A stretch of DNA of 64,000 bases from Marmoricola sp. Leaf446. GTDB taxonomy: Bacteria; Actinomycetota; Actinomycetes; Propionibacteriales; Nocardioidaceae. Positions within the stretch are counted from its first letter, which is position 1. Every line of letters starts with the position of its first letter. The stretch spans positions 393,294 through 457,293 of the forward strand of contig NZ_LMRF01000001.1 of NCBI RefSeq assembly GCF_001424755.1. The letters run 5' to 3'. The notes under the pieces were generated by a model that had not been told where the DNA came from, did not search any database, and worked only from the letters and a program-made list of their open reading frames with translations. Made by a program: the position numbers and the translations under genes. Below are positions 9,986 through 18,222 of this stretch, in pieces.

Positions 9986-9991
9986 TAGGCT
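9986..9991 (+). promoter_or_regulatory. Candidate -10 of the secY operon
   Basis: TAGGCT fits the actinobacterial -10 consensus TANNNT and is placed about 57 nt before the secY start, directly after the hairpin. TTGGTC at 9965-9970 could serve as a weak -35 but with a short 15-bp spacer, and it lies inside the terminator stem. Confidence 0.45.
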
Positions 9992-10047
9992 TCCGAGGTT
10001 CGCCGACCCGACCTGCTCCGTGCCGGTCGCACCAGAGGAGAGGCACG

Positions 10048-11343
10048 TTGCTAGGCGCATTCGTCAACGCTTTCCGCACGCCGGACCTGCGCAAGAAGCT
10101 GCTGTTCGTGCTGTTCATCGTCGCGATCTTCCGGCTGGGGTCGCAGATCCCGGCCCCCGGGGTCAACGTGAGCAACGTGCAGAAGTGCTTCGCCCAGGTC
10201 GAGAGCGGCGGGGTCTATGGCCTCATCAACCTCTTCTCCGGAGGCGCACTCCTCCAGCTAACCATCTTCGCCCTCGGCGTGATGCCCTACATCACCGCCA
10301 GCATCATCCTGCAGCTGCTCGTCGTGGTGATCCCGCGGCTCGAGGCGCTGAAGAAGGAGGGCCAGTCCGGCCAGGCGAAGATCACCCAGTACACCCGCTA
10401 TCTCACGCTGGCGCTCTCGGTGCTCCAGGCGACCGGCATCGTGGCCCTGGCCCGCGCCGGCAACCTGCTGCCCAACTGCCGCGAGGACCTGCTCTACGAG
10501 AACAGCGCCACGATCGCGGCGCTGATGGTCGTCACCATGACCGCGGGCACCGCGATCATCATGTGGTTCGGCGAGCTGATCACCGAGCGCGGCGTGGGCA
10601 ACGGCATGTCGATCCTGATCTTCACCCAGGTCGTGGCCACCTTCCCCGGCGCGCTGTGGGGCGTCCAGCAGTCGCAGGGCCCCTGGGTCTTCGGTGCGGT
10701 GATGCTCATCGGGCTCGTCGTGATGGCCGCCGTGGTCTTCATCGAGCAGGCGCAGCGGCGGATCCCGGTGCAGTACGCCCGGCGCATGGTCGGACGCAAG
10801 ATGTTCGGCGGCTCCTCGACCTACGTGCCGCTCAAGGTCAACCAGGCCGGCATCATCCCGGTCATCTTCGCCTCGAGCCTGCTCTACCTCCCCGCCATGG
10901 CGGTGCAGTTCAACCAGAGCTCCGACGCCGCCTGGGTGCGGTGGGTCTCGACGTACTTCGTGCGCGGTGACCACCCGCTCTACATGATCACCTACTTCCT
11001 GCTGATCATCTTCTTCACCTACTTCTACGTCGCGATCAACTTCAACCCCCAAGAGGTCGCGGACAACATGAAGAAGTACGGAGGCTTCATCCCCGGGATC
11101 CGGGCGGGCAAGCCGACCGAGGAGTACCTCTCCTATGTCCTGTCCCGCATCACGCTGCCGGGCGCTCTCTACCTGGGCCTGATCTCGCTCATCCCGCTGA
11201 TCGCCCTGGTCTGGGTCAACGCCAACCAGAACTTCCCGTTCGGCGGCACCTCGCTGCTGATCATGGTCGGGGTCGCCCTCGACACGGTGAAGCAGATCGA
11301 GAGCCAGCTCCAGCAGCGCAACTACGAAGGATTCCTCCGTTAA
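10048..11343 (+). CDS. secY: Preprotein translocase subunit SecY
   Basis: SecY forms the channel of the SecYEG translocon in the cytoplasmic membrane. The 431-aa product has ten hydrophobic segments, starts with the amphipathic LGAFVNAFRTPDLRKKLLFV, and has the typical GVMPYITASIILQLL and conserved late segment IPGIRAGKPTEEYLSYVLSR. TTG 10048 is taken as start because GAGGAGAGG (10035-10043) is well placed and no ATG is near. It overlaps adk by one base (TAATG). Confidence 0.96.
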   Translation: MLGAFVNAFRTPDLRKKLLFVLFIVAIFRLGSQIPAPGVNVSNVQKCFAQVESGGVYGLINLFSGGALLQLTIFALGVMPYITASIILQLLVVVIPRLEALKKEGQSGQAKITQYTRYLTLALSVLQATGIVALARAGNLLPNCREDLLYENSATIAALMVVTMTAGTAIIMWFGELITERGVGNGMSILIFTQVVATFPGALWGVQQSQGPWVFGAVMLIGLVVMAAVVFIEQAQRRIPVQYARRMVGRKMFGGSSTYVPLKVNQAGIIPVIFASSLLYLPAMAVQFNQSSDAAWVRWVSTYFVRGDHPLYMITYFLLIIFFTYFYVAINFNPQEVADNMKKYGGFIPGIRAGKPTEEYLSYVLSRITLPGALYLGLISLIPLIALVWVNANQNFPFGGTSLLIMVGVALDTVKQIESQLQQRNYEGFLR

Positions 11344-11918
11344 TGCGAATGATCTTCATGGGCCCTCCCGGGGCCGGCAAGGGCACCCAGGCCAAGCTGG
11401 TCGCGGACAAGTACGGCGTGCCCGCGATCTCCACCGGTGACATCTTCCGGGCCAACGTCTCGCAGGGGACCGACCTGGGCAAGCAGGCCCAGGAGTTCAT
11501 GGACGCGGGGGAGTACGTCCCCGACGAGGTCACCAACCTCATGGTGCGCAACCGCATCGACGAGGCCGACGCCCAGCCCGGGTTCCTGCTCGACGGCTAC
11601 CCGCGCACCCTGGCCCAGGTCGAGGAGCTCGACGGGATGATCCGTCACACCGGCCACGAGCTCGACGCCGTCGTGGTCCTCACCGTCGACCCCGAGGAGC
11701 TGGTGCAGCGGCTGCTGCAGCGCGCCGAGACCGACGGTCGCTCCGACGACACCGAGGACGTCGTACGCCGGCGCCAGGAGGTCTACACCGAGCAGACCGA
11801 GCCGCTGATCGAGGTCTACCGCGAGCGCGGGCTGCTGGTCGAGGTCGACGGCATGGGTCCGGTCGAGGAGGTCACCGCTCGCATCTTCGCGGCGCTCCAG
11901 GACGTGCGCGAGAGCTAG
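11343..11918 (+). CDS. adk: Adenylate kinase
   Basis: Catalyses ATP + AMP = 2 ADP in the cytoplasm. The 191-aa protein has the P-loop GPPGAGKGT at 7-15, the AMP-binding STGDIFRANV and GFLLDGYPRT segments, and a short lid (AETDGRSDDTEDVVRRR), so it is the short form without a zinc-binding lid domain. The secY-adk-map order is classical. TAATG overlap with secY indicates coupling. Confidence 0.97.
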   Translation: MRMIFMGPPGAGKGTQAKLVADKYGVPAISTGDIFRANVSQGTDLGKQAQEFMDAGEYVPDEVTNLMVRNRIDEADAQPGFLLDGYPRTLAQVEELDGMIRHTGHELDAVVVLTVDPEELVQRLLQRAETDGRSDDTEDVVRRRQEVYTEQTEPLIEVYRERGLLVEVDGMGPVEEVTARIFAALQDVRES

Positions 11919-11923
11919 GCCCG

Positions 11924-12763
11924 ATGGGACTGCGTGACCGGGGCGTCGAGATCAAGACGCCCGACCAGATCGCCCTGATGCGGGTGGCCGGCCTCCTGGT
12001 CGGCCGCACGCTCGAGGTGCTCCGCGAGGCGGTGCGCCCGGGCGTGAGCACCGGCGAGCTCGACCGCCTGGCCGAGCAGCACATCCGCGACGGCGGGGGC
12101 ACCCCCTCCTTCCTGGGCTACGGCGCGCCGCCGTTCCCGGCCAGCATCTGCGCCTCGGTCAACGACCAGGTCGTGCACGGGATCCCGGGGTCCCGGGTGC
12201 TCGCCGAGGGCGACGTCATCTCGATCGACTGCGGCGCCATCGTCGACGGCTGGCACGGCGACGCGGCGATCACGGTGCCGGTCGGCGAGGTCGCACCCGA
12301 CGTGCGCGAGCTGATGCGGGTCACCGAGGAGGCGATGTGGGCAGGGTTCGCGGCCGCGCGCCTGGGCGGTCGCGTCACCGACATCTCGCACGCGGTGGAG
12401 CAGCACGTCCGCTCGCAGGCCCACCCGACGGGTGGCTCCTGGGGGATCCTGGAGGACTTCACCGGGCACGGCATCGGCACCGCGATGCACCAGCCGCCCA
12501 ACGTGCCCAACTACGGTCGCGCCGGTCGCGGACCCAGGCTGGAGCGTGGCCTCGCGCTCGCCGTCGAGCCGATGGTGACGCTCGGCAGCAAGCACGCCGT
12601 GCTCGACGACGACGAGTGGACCGTCCTCTCGGCCGACGGCAGCTGGGCCGCGCACTCCGAGCACACCTTCACGCTCACCCCCGAGGGCGCGTGGATCCTC
12701 ACCGCCGTCGACGGTGGCCGGGCCCGGCTCGCCGAGCTCGGCGTGCCCTACGGCGGGGACTGA
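11924..12763 (+). CDS. map: Methionine aminopeptidase, type I
   Basis: Removes the initiator methionine from nascent proteins, working at the tunnel exit. The 279-aa protein has all five metal ligands of the family in order: D102, D113, H182, E215, E246, plus the substrate histidine H85 (VVHGIPG). No N-terminal zinc-finger or SH3-binding extension is present. It follows adk by 5 nt. High-GC actinobacteria often have a second map gene elsewhere. Confidence 0.95.
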   Translation: MGLRDRGVEIKTPDQIALMRVAGLLVGRTLEVLREAVRPGVSTGELDRLAEQHIRDGGGTPSFLGYGAPPFPASICASVNDQVVHGIPGSRVLAEGDVISIDCGAIVDGWHGDAAITVPVGEVAPDVRELMRVTEEAMWAGFAAARLGGRVTDISHAVEQHVRSQAHPTGGSWGILEDFTGHGIGTAMHQPPNVPNYGRAGRGPRLERGLALAVEPMVTLGSKHAVLDDDEWTVLSADGSWAAHSEHTFTLTPEGAWILTAVDGGRARLAELGVPYGGD

Positions 12764-12772
12764 CCCGCGGGC

Positions 12773-13504
12773 ATGCTGCCCTTCCTCCTGGTCTCGATCC
12801 GGGCCGAGCCGGAGGCCGCGGACGACGAGTACGCCACCTTCCTTCGCTTCACCGGCCTCGACGAGCGTGACCTGCCCCGGGTCAACGTGCACGCCGAGGA
12901 CCTGCCCGAGCTCGACCTCGACGCGTGGTCGGGCGTGGTGCTCGGCGGGGGACCGTGGAACGCCAGCGAGCCCGAGCCGGCGAAGTCGCCCCAGCAGCGG
13001 CGGGCCGAGGTGCAGCTGTCGCGGCTGCTCGACCGCGTGGTCGCGCAGGACTTCCCCTTCCTGGGGGCCTGCTACGGCATCGGCACCCTCGGCACGCACC
13101 AGGGCGGTGTGGTGGGGCGGGAGCACCCCGAGGCCGTGGGCCCGCTGCACGTGACCCTGACCGAGGAGGGGCTGGCCGACCCGCTGCTGGCGGGGCTGCC
13201 GCAGGACTTCGCGGCGTACGGCGGCCACAAGGAGTCGCTCGAGGTGCTGCCGCCCGGGGCGGTGCGGCTGGCCACGTCGGCCGCCTGCCCGGTGCAGGCC
13301 TTCCGGGTCGGCCGGCACGTCTACGCCACGCAGTTCCACCCCGAGCTCGACCTCGCGGGGGTCTGCACGCGCATCGAGGTCTACAAGGACGCGGGCTACT
13401 TCCCGCCCGACCAGGCCGAGACCCTCAAGGAGCTCTCGCGGAGCGTGACCGTGGAGCACCCCACCCGGATCCTGGCCAACTTCGTGGCGCTGCACGCCCG
13501 GTGA
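12773..13504 (+). CDS. Class I glutamine amidotransferase-like protein
   Basis: The 243-aa protein is a stand-alone GATase1 domain of the GMP-synthase-like type: nucleophile C100 in FLGACYGIGTLG, an oxyanion glycine patch VVLGGGPWN at 56-63, and the H189/E191 pair in ATQFHPELD. Such domains release ammonia from glutamine for a partner enzyme, or hydrolyse gamma-glutamyl bonds. Here no partner synthase is adjacent. It starts 9 nt after map and sits between map and infA, a position usually empty or held by other genes. Substrate unknown. Confidence 0.85.
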   Translation: MLPFLLVSIRAEPEAADDEYATFLRFTGLDERDLPRVNVHAEDLPELDLDAWSGVVLGGGPWNASEPEPAKSPQQRRAEVQLSRLLDRVVAQDFPFLGACYGIGTLGTHQGGVVGREHPEAVGPLHVTLTEEGLADPLLAGLPQDFAAYGGHKESLEVLPPGAVRLATSAACPVQAFRVGRHVYATQFHPELDLAGVCTRIEVYKDAGYFPPDQAETLKELSRSVTVEHPTRILANFVALHAR

Positions 13505-13536
13505 GCGCCGATTAACGCCGGGGGCCGGTTTTCACC

Positions 13537-13743
13537 TAGACTCTCTCCTTGGCCCAACGTGGGCTCGTCCCGTGGTGCCTCACGGCTGCCCGGACATCGC
13601 CGCACCTCTCCTCTTGGAGGTTGTGCTGCGTGCCCGGGAAGAGGTTCGGGGGACGGCTTCACGAGGTCCACCCGGTGCGCTCCAGGGCGCCCGGGAGGTT
13701 CCCGGGCCGACGGTAGACAACGGACGAGCAGATTGCGGAGGAC
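13537..13743 (+). promoter_or_regulatory. Candidate promoter and structured leader of infA
   Basis: TAGACT at 13537-13542 fits TANNNT; a -35 is not clear (TTAACG at 13512-13517 with a long 19-bp spacer). The following ~195 nt are noncoding and hold a short 5-bp stem at 13552-13564 and a perfect 8-bp stem with arms 13689-13696 and 13700-13707 closed by a 3-nt loop. This suggests that infA to rplQ has its own start of transcription. Confidence 0.4.
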
Positions 13744-13965
13744 ATGCCGAAGAAAGAAGGCGTGATCGAGATGGAGGGCTCCGTCGTGGAGGCCCTCCCC
13801 AATGCCATGTTCCGGGTGGAGCTCTCCAACGGACACAAGGTGCTCGCCCACATCAGCGGCAAGATGCGCCAGCACTACATCCGGATCCTCCCCGAGGACC
13901 GGGTCGTGGTGGAGCTCTCGCCGTACGACCTCACCCGGGGTCGCATCGTCTACCGCTACAAGTAA
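13744..13965 (+). CDS. infA: Translation initiation factor IF-1
   Basis: IF-1 is an S1-type OB-fold protein that blocks the A site during initiation. The 73-aa product [20 protein letters not shown] continues with [20 protein letters not shown] and ends RGRIVYRYK, the exact family length. GCGGAGGAC precedes the ATG. It starts the alpha-type block infA-rpmJ-rpsM-rpsK-rpsD-rpoA-rplQ. Confidence 0.98.
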   Translation: MPKKEGVIEMEGSVVEALPNAMFRVELSNGHKVLAHISGKMRQHYIRILPEDRVVVELSPYDLTRGRIVYRYK

Positions 13966-13992
13966 CCGCCAGCCGACCCAGGAAGGGCTGAC

Positions 13993-14106
13993 ATGAAGGT
14001 CAACCCGAGCGTCAAGCCGATCTGTGACAAGTGCAAGGTGATCCGTCGCCACGGCCGCGTCATGGTGATCTGCTCCAACCCTCGCCACAAGCAGCGCCAG
14101 GGCTGA
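13993..14106 (+). CDS. rpmJ: 50S ribosomal protein L36, zinc-binding type
   Basis: The smallest ribosomal protein, 37 residues: [20 protein letters not shown] then [16 protein letters not shown]. Zinc ligands are C11, C14, C27 and H32, so it is the C-plus form. AGGAAGGGCTGAC precedes ATG 13993. It lies 27 nt after infA. Its stop codon is part of the base of the hairpin at 14105-14138. Confidence 0.97.
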   Translation: MKVNPSVKPICDKCKVIRRHGRVMVICSNPRHKQRQG

Positions 14107-14138
14107 GCCCCCGGTCCCGATCCGTCGGGGCCCGGCTC
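14105..14138 (+). terminator. Hairpin overlapping the rpmJ stop codon
   Basis: A layered stem: 14105-14109 pairs with 14134-14138, and 14113-14120 pairs with 14125-14132 around a 4-nt loop TCCG (one G-U pair). It begins within the rpmJ stop codon. No T-run follows, so it may attenuate or protect the mRNA rather than fully terminate. A second stem, 14180-14185 with 14191-14196, lies further on before rpsM. Confidence 0.5.
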
Positions 14139-14288
14139 GAGCAGCAGCACAACTGAAGACACCACCTACGTGATCGCTAGGGGGCCGAGCGCCCCCGACC
14201 ACCTCCGGAGCGGATGGCCGGAGCCCGACGACAGCTGCGGGACGCGACACGACCAGACCACCGTGACCCGAAAGGACACCGCCAGCAC

Positions 14289-14663
14289 ATGGCACGCCTC
14301 GTTGGTGTCGATCTCCCCCGTGACAAGCGGATCGAGATCGCACTCACCTACATCTTCGGCATCGGCCGAACCCGTTCCCAGCAGGTCCTCGCGGCCACGG
14401 GGGTGGACCCCAACGCGCGGGTGCACACCCTGGGCGACGACGAGCTGGTGAAGCTCCGCGACGAGATCGAGTCGCAGTTCAAGATCGAGGGCGACCTCCG
14501 TCGTGAGGTGCAGGCCGACATCCGTCGCAAGATCGAGATCGGCAGCTACCAGGGCCGCCGCCACCGCATGGGTCTGCCCGTGCGCGGTCAGCGCACCAAG
14601 ACCAACGCGCGCACCCGCAAGGGCCCCAAGCGCACCGTGGCCGGCAAGAAGAAGGCCAAGTAG
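14289..14663 (+). CDS. rpsM: 30S ribosomal protein S13
   Basis: S13 is a 30S head protein contacting tRNA and the 50S. The 124-aa product starts [20 protein letters not shown], has the H2TH-like part with [20 protein letters not shown], and ends with [26 protein letters not shown] lies upstream of ATG 14289; an in-frame ATG at 14214 would add 25 non-family residues. A 182-nt gap with hairpins separates it from rpmJ. Confidence 0.97.
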   Translation: MARLVGVDLPRDKRIEIALTYIFGIGRTRSQQVLAATGVDPNARVHTLGDDELVKLRDEIESQFKIEGDLRREVQADIRRKIEIGSYQGRRHRMGLPVRGQRTKTNARTRKGPKRTVAGKKKAK

Positions 14664-14701
14664 GCCTTCCGCCTGCCGCCGGTCCCGACCTCGGTCGGAC
14701 C
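14651..14701 (+). promoter_or_regulatory. Two hairpins at and after the rpsM stop
   Basis: The first has perfect 7-bp arms 14651-14657 and 14663-14669 around the loop AAGTA and contains the rpsM TAG stop. The second has 14681-14684 with 14698-14701 and 14686-14689 with 14694-14697, loop CTCG. A run of five T follows later at 14724-14728. They could attenuate or process the mRNA between S13 and S11. Confidence 0.45.
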
Positions 14702-14742
14702 CGGTCCCGAGCTATCACCAGACTTTTTCGAGGAGTACAGCA

Positions 14743-15150
14743 ATGCCCCCCAAGAGCCGCAGCGCGGCCGGCGCCAAGAAGGTGCGCCGCAAGGAGAAGA
14801 AGAACGTCGCTCAGGGCGAAGCCCACATCAAGAGCACGTTCAACAACACCATCGTCACGATCACCGACCCCACCGGTGCGGTGATCTCGTGGGCCTCGGC
14901 CGGCACCGTCGGCTTCAAGGGCTCGCGCAAGTCCACCCCGTTCGCCGCCCAGATGGCCGCCGAGGCCGCCGGTCGTCGTGCGATGGACCACGGCATGAAG
15001 AAGATCGACGTCTTCGTCAAGGGTCCGGGGTCGGGTCGCGAGACCGCCATCCGGTCGCTGGGTGCCATCGGCCTCGAGGTCGGCACCATCCAGGACGTCA
15101 CCCCCACCCCCCACAACGGTTGCCGCCCGCCCAAGCGCCGGCGCGTCTGA
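14743..15150 (+). CDS. rpsK: 30S ribosomal protein S11
   Basis: S11 forms part of the mRNA exit/E-site platform. The 135-aa product begins [20 protein letters not shown] and has [39 protein letters not shown] and the invariant end [21 protein letters not shown] precedes ATG 14743. Upstream in-frame sequence lies inside rpsM. Confidence 0.97.
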   Translation: MPPKSRSAAGAKKVRRKEKKNVAQGEAHIKSTFNNTIVTITDPTGAVISWASAGTVGFKGSRKSTPFAAQMAAEAAGRRAMDHGMKKIDVFVKGPGSGRETAIRSLGAIGLEVGTIQDVTPTPHNGCRPPKRRRV

Positions 15151-15180
15151 CGCAGAGACCGAACAGGAGACTTACGACCC

Positions 15181-15789
15181 ATGGCTCGTTACATCGGCCC
15201 CATGACCAAGAAGTCGCGCCGTCTCGGTGTCGACCTCGTCGGTGAGGACAAGGCGTTCGAGAAGCGCCCCTACGCCCCCGGGCAGCACGGCCGGACCCGC
15301 ATCAAGGAGTCCGAGTACCGCAACCAGCTGCAGGAGAAGCAGAAGGCCCGCTTCACCTACGGCGTGATGGAGAAGCAGTTCCACCGCTACTACGAGGAGG
15401 CGGCGCGGCGCACCGGCAAGACCGGTGACAACCTGCTGCAGCTCCTCGAGTGCCGTCTGGACAACGTGGTCTACCGCGCCGGGTTCGCCCGCACGCGTCG
15501 CCACGCCCGCCAGCTGGTCGTCCACGGCCACTTCCGGGTCAACGGCAAGAAGGTCGACATCCCGTCGTACCAGGTCGACGCCCACGACATCATCGACGTG
15601 CGCGAGAAGAGCCTGGAGATGACGCCGTTCATCGTGGCTCGCGAGACCCACGGCGACCGGCTCGTCCCGGCGTGGCTCGAGGCCATCCCCTCGCGGATGC
15701 GGATCCTCGTGCACTCCCGCCCCGTGCGTGCGCAGATCGAGCTGCCCGTCCAGGAGCAGCTCATCGTCGAGTACTACTCGAAGAAGTAA
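15181..15789 (+). CDS. rpsD: 30S ribosomal protein S4
   Basis: S4 starts 30S body assembly and in enteric bacteria represses the alpha operon. The 202-aa product has the N-terminal S4 domain (SRRLGVDLVGEDKAFEKRPY, then PGQHG) and the RNA-binding S4 motif NVVYRAGFARTRRHARQLVV. The N-terminal zinc cysteines of C-plus S4 proteins are absent, so this is the C-minus form. It is followed by a 74-nt gap before rpoA. Confidence 0.97.
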   Translation: MARYIGPMTKKSRRLGVDLVGEDKAFEKRPYAPGQHGRTRIKESEYRNQLQEKQKARFTYGVMEKQFHRYYEEAARRTGKTGDNLLQLLECRLDNVVYRAGFARTRRHARQLVVHGHFRVNGKKVDIPSYQVDAHDIIDVREKSLEMTPFIVARETHGDRLVPAWLEAIPSRMRILVHSRPVRAQIELPVQEQLIVEYYSKK

Positions 15790-15820
15790 TCACCACCCTC
15801 CCCGACACACCACGCATGTT

Positions 15821-15848
15821 CGAGCCCGTCAAATAGCGGGTGGGCTCG
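15821..15848 (+). promoter_or_regulatory. Hairpin just upstream of rpoA
   Basis: Perfect 7-bp arms 15821-15827 and 15842-15848 with a 14-nt loop; an alternative inner stem pairs 15825-15828 with 15837-15840. It ends one base before the AAAGGA ribosome binding site of rpoA, so folding could influence rpoA translation. Function is inference. Confidence 0.45.
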
Positions 15849-15863
15849 GAAAGGAAAACAACA

Positions 15864-16877
15864 GTGCTCATCGCTCAGCGCCCGACCCTGTCGGAAGAGG
15901 TCGTCGACGACACCCGTTCGCGGTTCGTCATCGAGCCCCTCGAGCCCGGCTTCGGCTACACGCTCGGCAACTCCCTGCGGCGCACGCTGCTCTCGTCGAT
16001 CCCCGGTGCCTCGGTCACGAGCATCAAGGTCGACACCGCTCTCCACGAGTTCTCCACCGTGGAGGGCGTCAAGGAGGACGTCACCGAGATCATCCTCAAC
16101 CTCAAGGCCCTCGTGGTCTCCAGCGAGCACGACGAGCCGGTGGCCATGGTGCTGCGCAAGACCGGCTCGGGCGTCGTGACCGCCGCCGACATCGAGGTCC
16201 CCGCGGGCGTGGAGGTCCACAACACCGACCTCAAGATCGCCACGCTCAACGCCAAGGGCAAGATCGAGATGGAGCTGATCGTCGAGCGCGGTCGCGGCTA
16301 CGTCTCCTCGGCCCAGAACAAGGGTGCCGACAACGAGATCGGCCGGCTGCCGGTCGACTCGATCTACAGCCCCGTGCTGAAGGTGACCTACAAGGTCGAG
16401 GCCACCCGCGTCGAGCAGCGCACCGACTTCGACAAGCTCGTCATCGACGTCGAGACCAAGCCGTCGATCTCGCCCCGTGACGCGATCGCGTCCGCGGGCA
16501 AGACGCTGGTCGAGCTCTTCGGGCTGGCCCGTGAGCTCAACGTCGAGGCCGAGGGCATCGACATCGGCCCGTCGCCCGTCGACGAGCAGCTGGCGCAGGA
16601 CCTGGCGCTGCCGGTCGAGGACCTCAACCTCACCGTCCGCTCCTACAACTGCCTCAAGCGCGAGGGCATCCACACCGTGGGTGAGCTGATCTCGCGCTCG
16701 GAGCAGGACCTGCTCGACATCCGCAACTTCGGCGCCAAGTCGATCGACGAGGTCAAGGCCAAGCTGGTCGAGATGGGCCTGTCCCTCAAGGACAGCGCGC
16801 CCGGCTTCGACCCGGCGACCGCCCTCGCGGCGTACGACGACGACGACGACTCGTTCGTCGAGGACGAGCAGTACTGA
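15864..16877 (+). CDS. rpoA: DNA-directed RNA polymerase subunit alpha
   Basis: Scaffold of RNA polymerase; the C-terminal domain binds UP elements and activators. The 337-aa product has the N-terminal dimerisation domain with [20 protein letters not shown] and the C-terminal domain with [20 protein letters not shown] and [14 protein letters not shown], then an acidic tail ([13 protein letters not shown]). GTG 15864 is chosen: it follows AAAGGAAAACAACA and gives the family start [13 protein letters not shown]. The GTG at 15840 lies in the hairpin. Confidence 0.97.
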   Translation: MLIAQRPTLSEEVVDDTRSRFVIEPLEPGFGYTLGNSLRRTLLSSIPGASVTSIKVDTALHEFSTVEGVKEDVTEIILNLKALVVSSEHDEPVAMVLRKTGSGVVTAADIEVPAGVEVHNTDLKIATLNAKGKIEMELIVERGRGYVSSAQNKGADNEIGRLPVDSIYSPVLKVTYKVEATRVEQRTDFDKLVIDVETKPSISPRDAIASAGKTLVELFGLARELNVEAEGIDIGPSPVDEQLAQDLALPVEDLNLTVRSYNCLKREGIHTVGELISRSEQDLLDIRNFGAKSIDEVKAKLVEMGLSLKDSAPGFDPATALAAYDDDDDSFVEDEQY

Positions 16878-16886
16878 TCGCACGAC

Positions 16887-16908
16887 CGTGAGCGTGCGTG
16901 CGCTCACG
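16887..16908 (+). promoter_or_regulatory. Hairpin between rpoA and rplQ
   Basis: Perfect 8-bp arms 16887-16894 and 16901-16908 around the 6-nt loop TGCGTG, ten bases after the rpoA stop. No U-run. Another member of the series of short intergenic hairpins in this operon. Confidence 0.45.
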
Positions 16909-16964
16909 TCCGAACCCCCTACTCGAGTACCTGACACGGCTCGGGAGAGAAAAGAGATCCCCAG

Positions 16965-17708
16965 ATGCCCAAGCCCAAGAAGGGCGCCCGCCTCGGCGGC
17001 AGCCCGGCCCACCAGCGCCTGATCCTGCGCAACCTGGCCACCTCGCTGTTCCAGCACGGCAGCGTCACGACCACCGAGGCCAAGGCCCGCGCGCTGCGGC
17101 CCTACGCCGAGAAGCTCATCACCAAGGCCCGCAAGGGCGACCTGCACAACCGGCGCCTGGTGATGCGCGAGCTCTACACGAGCGTCGACCAGCGTCAGCT
17201 GGAGGAGGACGGCGTGCTGGCGGTCAACCAGTTCCCCCAGCACCGCCTGTTCGCCGAGATCGCTCCCGGCTTCGGTGACCGTCCCGGCGGCTACACCCGG
17301 ATCACCAAGATCGGCCCCCGCAAGGGCGACAACGCCCCGATGGCCGTCATCTCGCTGGTGACCGAGCCCTACACCCCGTCGGCTCCCCGCACCACGGCCG
17401 CCACCGCCGCGGCGCCGGTGACCGAGGAGACCACCACCGAGACGGCCGAGTCCGCGGAGTCGGGCGACGACGTGGTCGTGGCCGAGGCCACCGAGGGTGG
17501 CGTGTCCGGCAAGTACGCCGGCTCGCACGCCCCGCTCGAGGACGAGCAGGAGGCCCCCGAGGGCTTCCCGATCAAGGGCAACGAGGACTCGATGAAGTAC
17601 CACGAGCCGCTCAGCCCGGCGTACGCCCAGACCATCGCCGAGGTCTGGTTCGACTCCGTCGAGTCGGCCGAGGCCGCGGGCTTCACCGCCCCCGGTGGTC
17701 AGGACTGA
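16965..17708 (+). CDS. rplQ: 50S ribosomal protein L17 with long C-terminal extension
   Basis: The L17 core (residues 1-135) starts [20 protein letters not shown] and holds [20 protein letters not shown]; normal bacterial L17 is about 120-130 aa. This protein has 247. Residues 136-198 form an Ala/Thr/Glu-rich acidic linker, and 200-240 a compact, conserved-looking unit ([15 protein letters not shown], then [12 protein letters not shown], then AEAAGF). From memory similar short units end other actinobacterial proteins; this was not searched. Last gene of the cluster, followed by a strong terminator. Confidence 0.95.
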   Translation: MPKPKKGARLGGSPAHQRLILRNLATSLFQHGSVTTTEAKARALRPYAEKLITKARKGDLHNRRLVMRELYTSVDQRQLEEDGVLAVNQFPQHRLFAEIAPGFGDRPGGYTRITKIGPRKGDNAPMAVISLVTEPYTPSAPRTTAATAAAPVTEETTTETAESAESGDDVVVAEATEGGVSGKYAGSHAPLEDEQEAPEGFPIKGNEDSMKYHEPLSPAYAQTIAEVWFDSVESAEAAGFTAPGGQD

Positions 17709-17720
17709 CCAGCAGCACCC

Positions 17721-17767
17721 ACGCACGCGAGGCCCGTCACCCCTGGGGTGGCGGGCCTCGCGTGCGT
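17721..17767 (+). terminator. Terminator of the ribosomal protein cluster
   Basis: Arms 17721-17736 and 17752-17767 are perfectly complementary over 16 bp, and the inner bases 17738-17741 and 17747-17750 pair too, leaving a small loop. It begins 12 nt after the rplQ stop and also lies downstream of the converging gene at 17796, so it may serve both strands. Confidence 0.85.
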
Positions 17768-17795
17768 CCGTGACCCGGCCGGCGGACCGGTGCCT

Positions 17796-18134
17796 TCAGT
17801 CGTCGAGGAAGGCGCGCAGCACCTCGGCCTCGGCCAGCATCCGGCTGGCGCGCCGCGGGTCGCCGGCCTGGCGGTAGCGCGCGGCCGCTCGTTCGCGCTG
17901 CTCGGCCTCGGCGGCGACGATGCCGGCGACCTCGAGCTCGCTGAGCGCCTGACCCGGGGGCTCCGACCCGCGGTCGCGCACACCCGGCCGGCCCTGGACC
18001 GCCTCGGCGCTGGCCAGCACGGCCAGGGTCGAGCGCAGCGCGATCGCCGTGGTGTGGTCGTGGTCCTTGGTCGCGTGGGCCAGCGCCACCACCATCCGGC
18101 GGCGCAGCGCGCGGGTCGTCGTGTCCCCCTGCAT
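17796..18134 (-). CDS. Small GatB/YqeY-like domain protein
   Basis: The 112-aa product looks like a shortened YqeY/GatB tail domain: MVVALAHATKDHDHTTAIAL near the N-terminus followed by RSTLAVLASAEAV, and a C-terminal LSELEVAGIVAAEAEQRERA and AEAEVLRAFLDD. That domain helps GatB hold tRNA in the amidotransferase; free versions have no settled role. ATG 18134 is preferred over TTG 18170, which would add 12 residues; neither has a strong ribosome binding site. Converges with rplQ across the terminator. Family assignment is by eye. Confidence 0.6.
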   Translation of the reverse strand: MQGDTTTRALRRRMVVALAHATKDHDHTTAIALRSTLAVLASAEAVQGRPGVRDRGSEPPGQALSELEVAGIVAAEAEQRERAAARYRQAGDPRRASRMLAEAEVLRAFLDD

Positions 18135-18222
18135 CCGCCGACCGTAACCGCGGCGAGCCGTCGGACCCAAGACATTTCGGCACCCGTGGGCCCTCGTGCG
18201 TCTCGGTGTGGCAGGTCCGGCC

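Noticed and set aside
15774-17726. 650-codon open frame on the minus strand opposite rpoA and rplQ
   Set aside because: It is a high-GC antisense shadow: its sequence is repetitive Gly/Val/Asp/Arg-rich, no family is recognisable, and it faces two certain genes.
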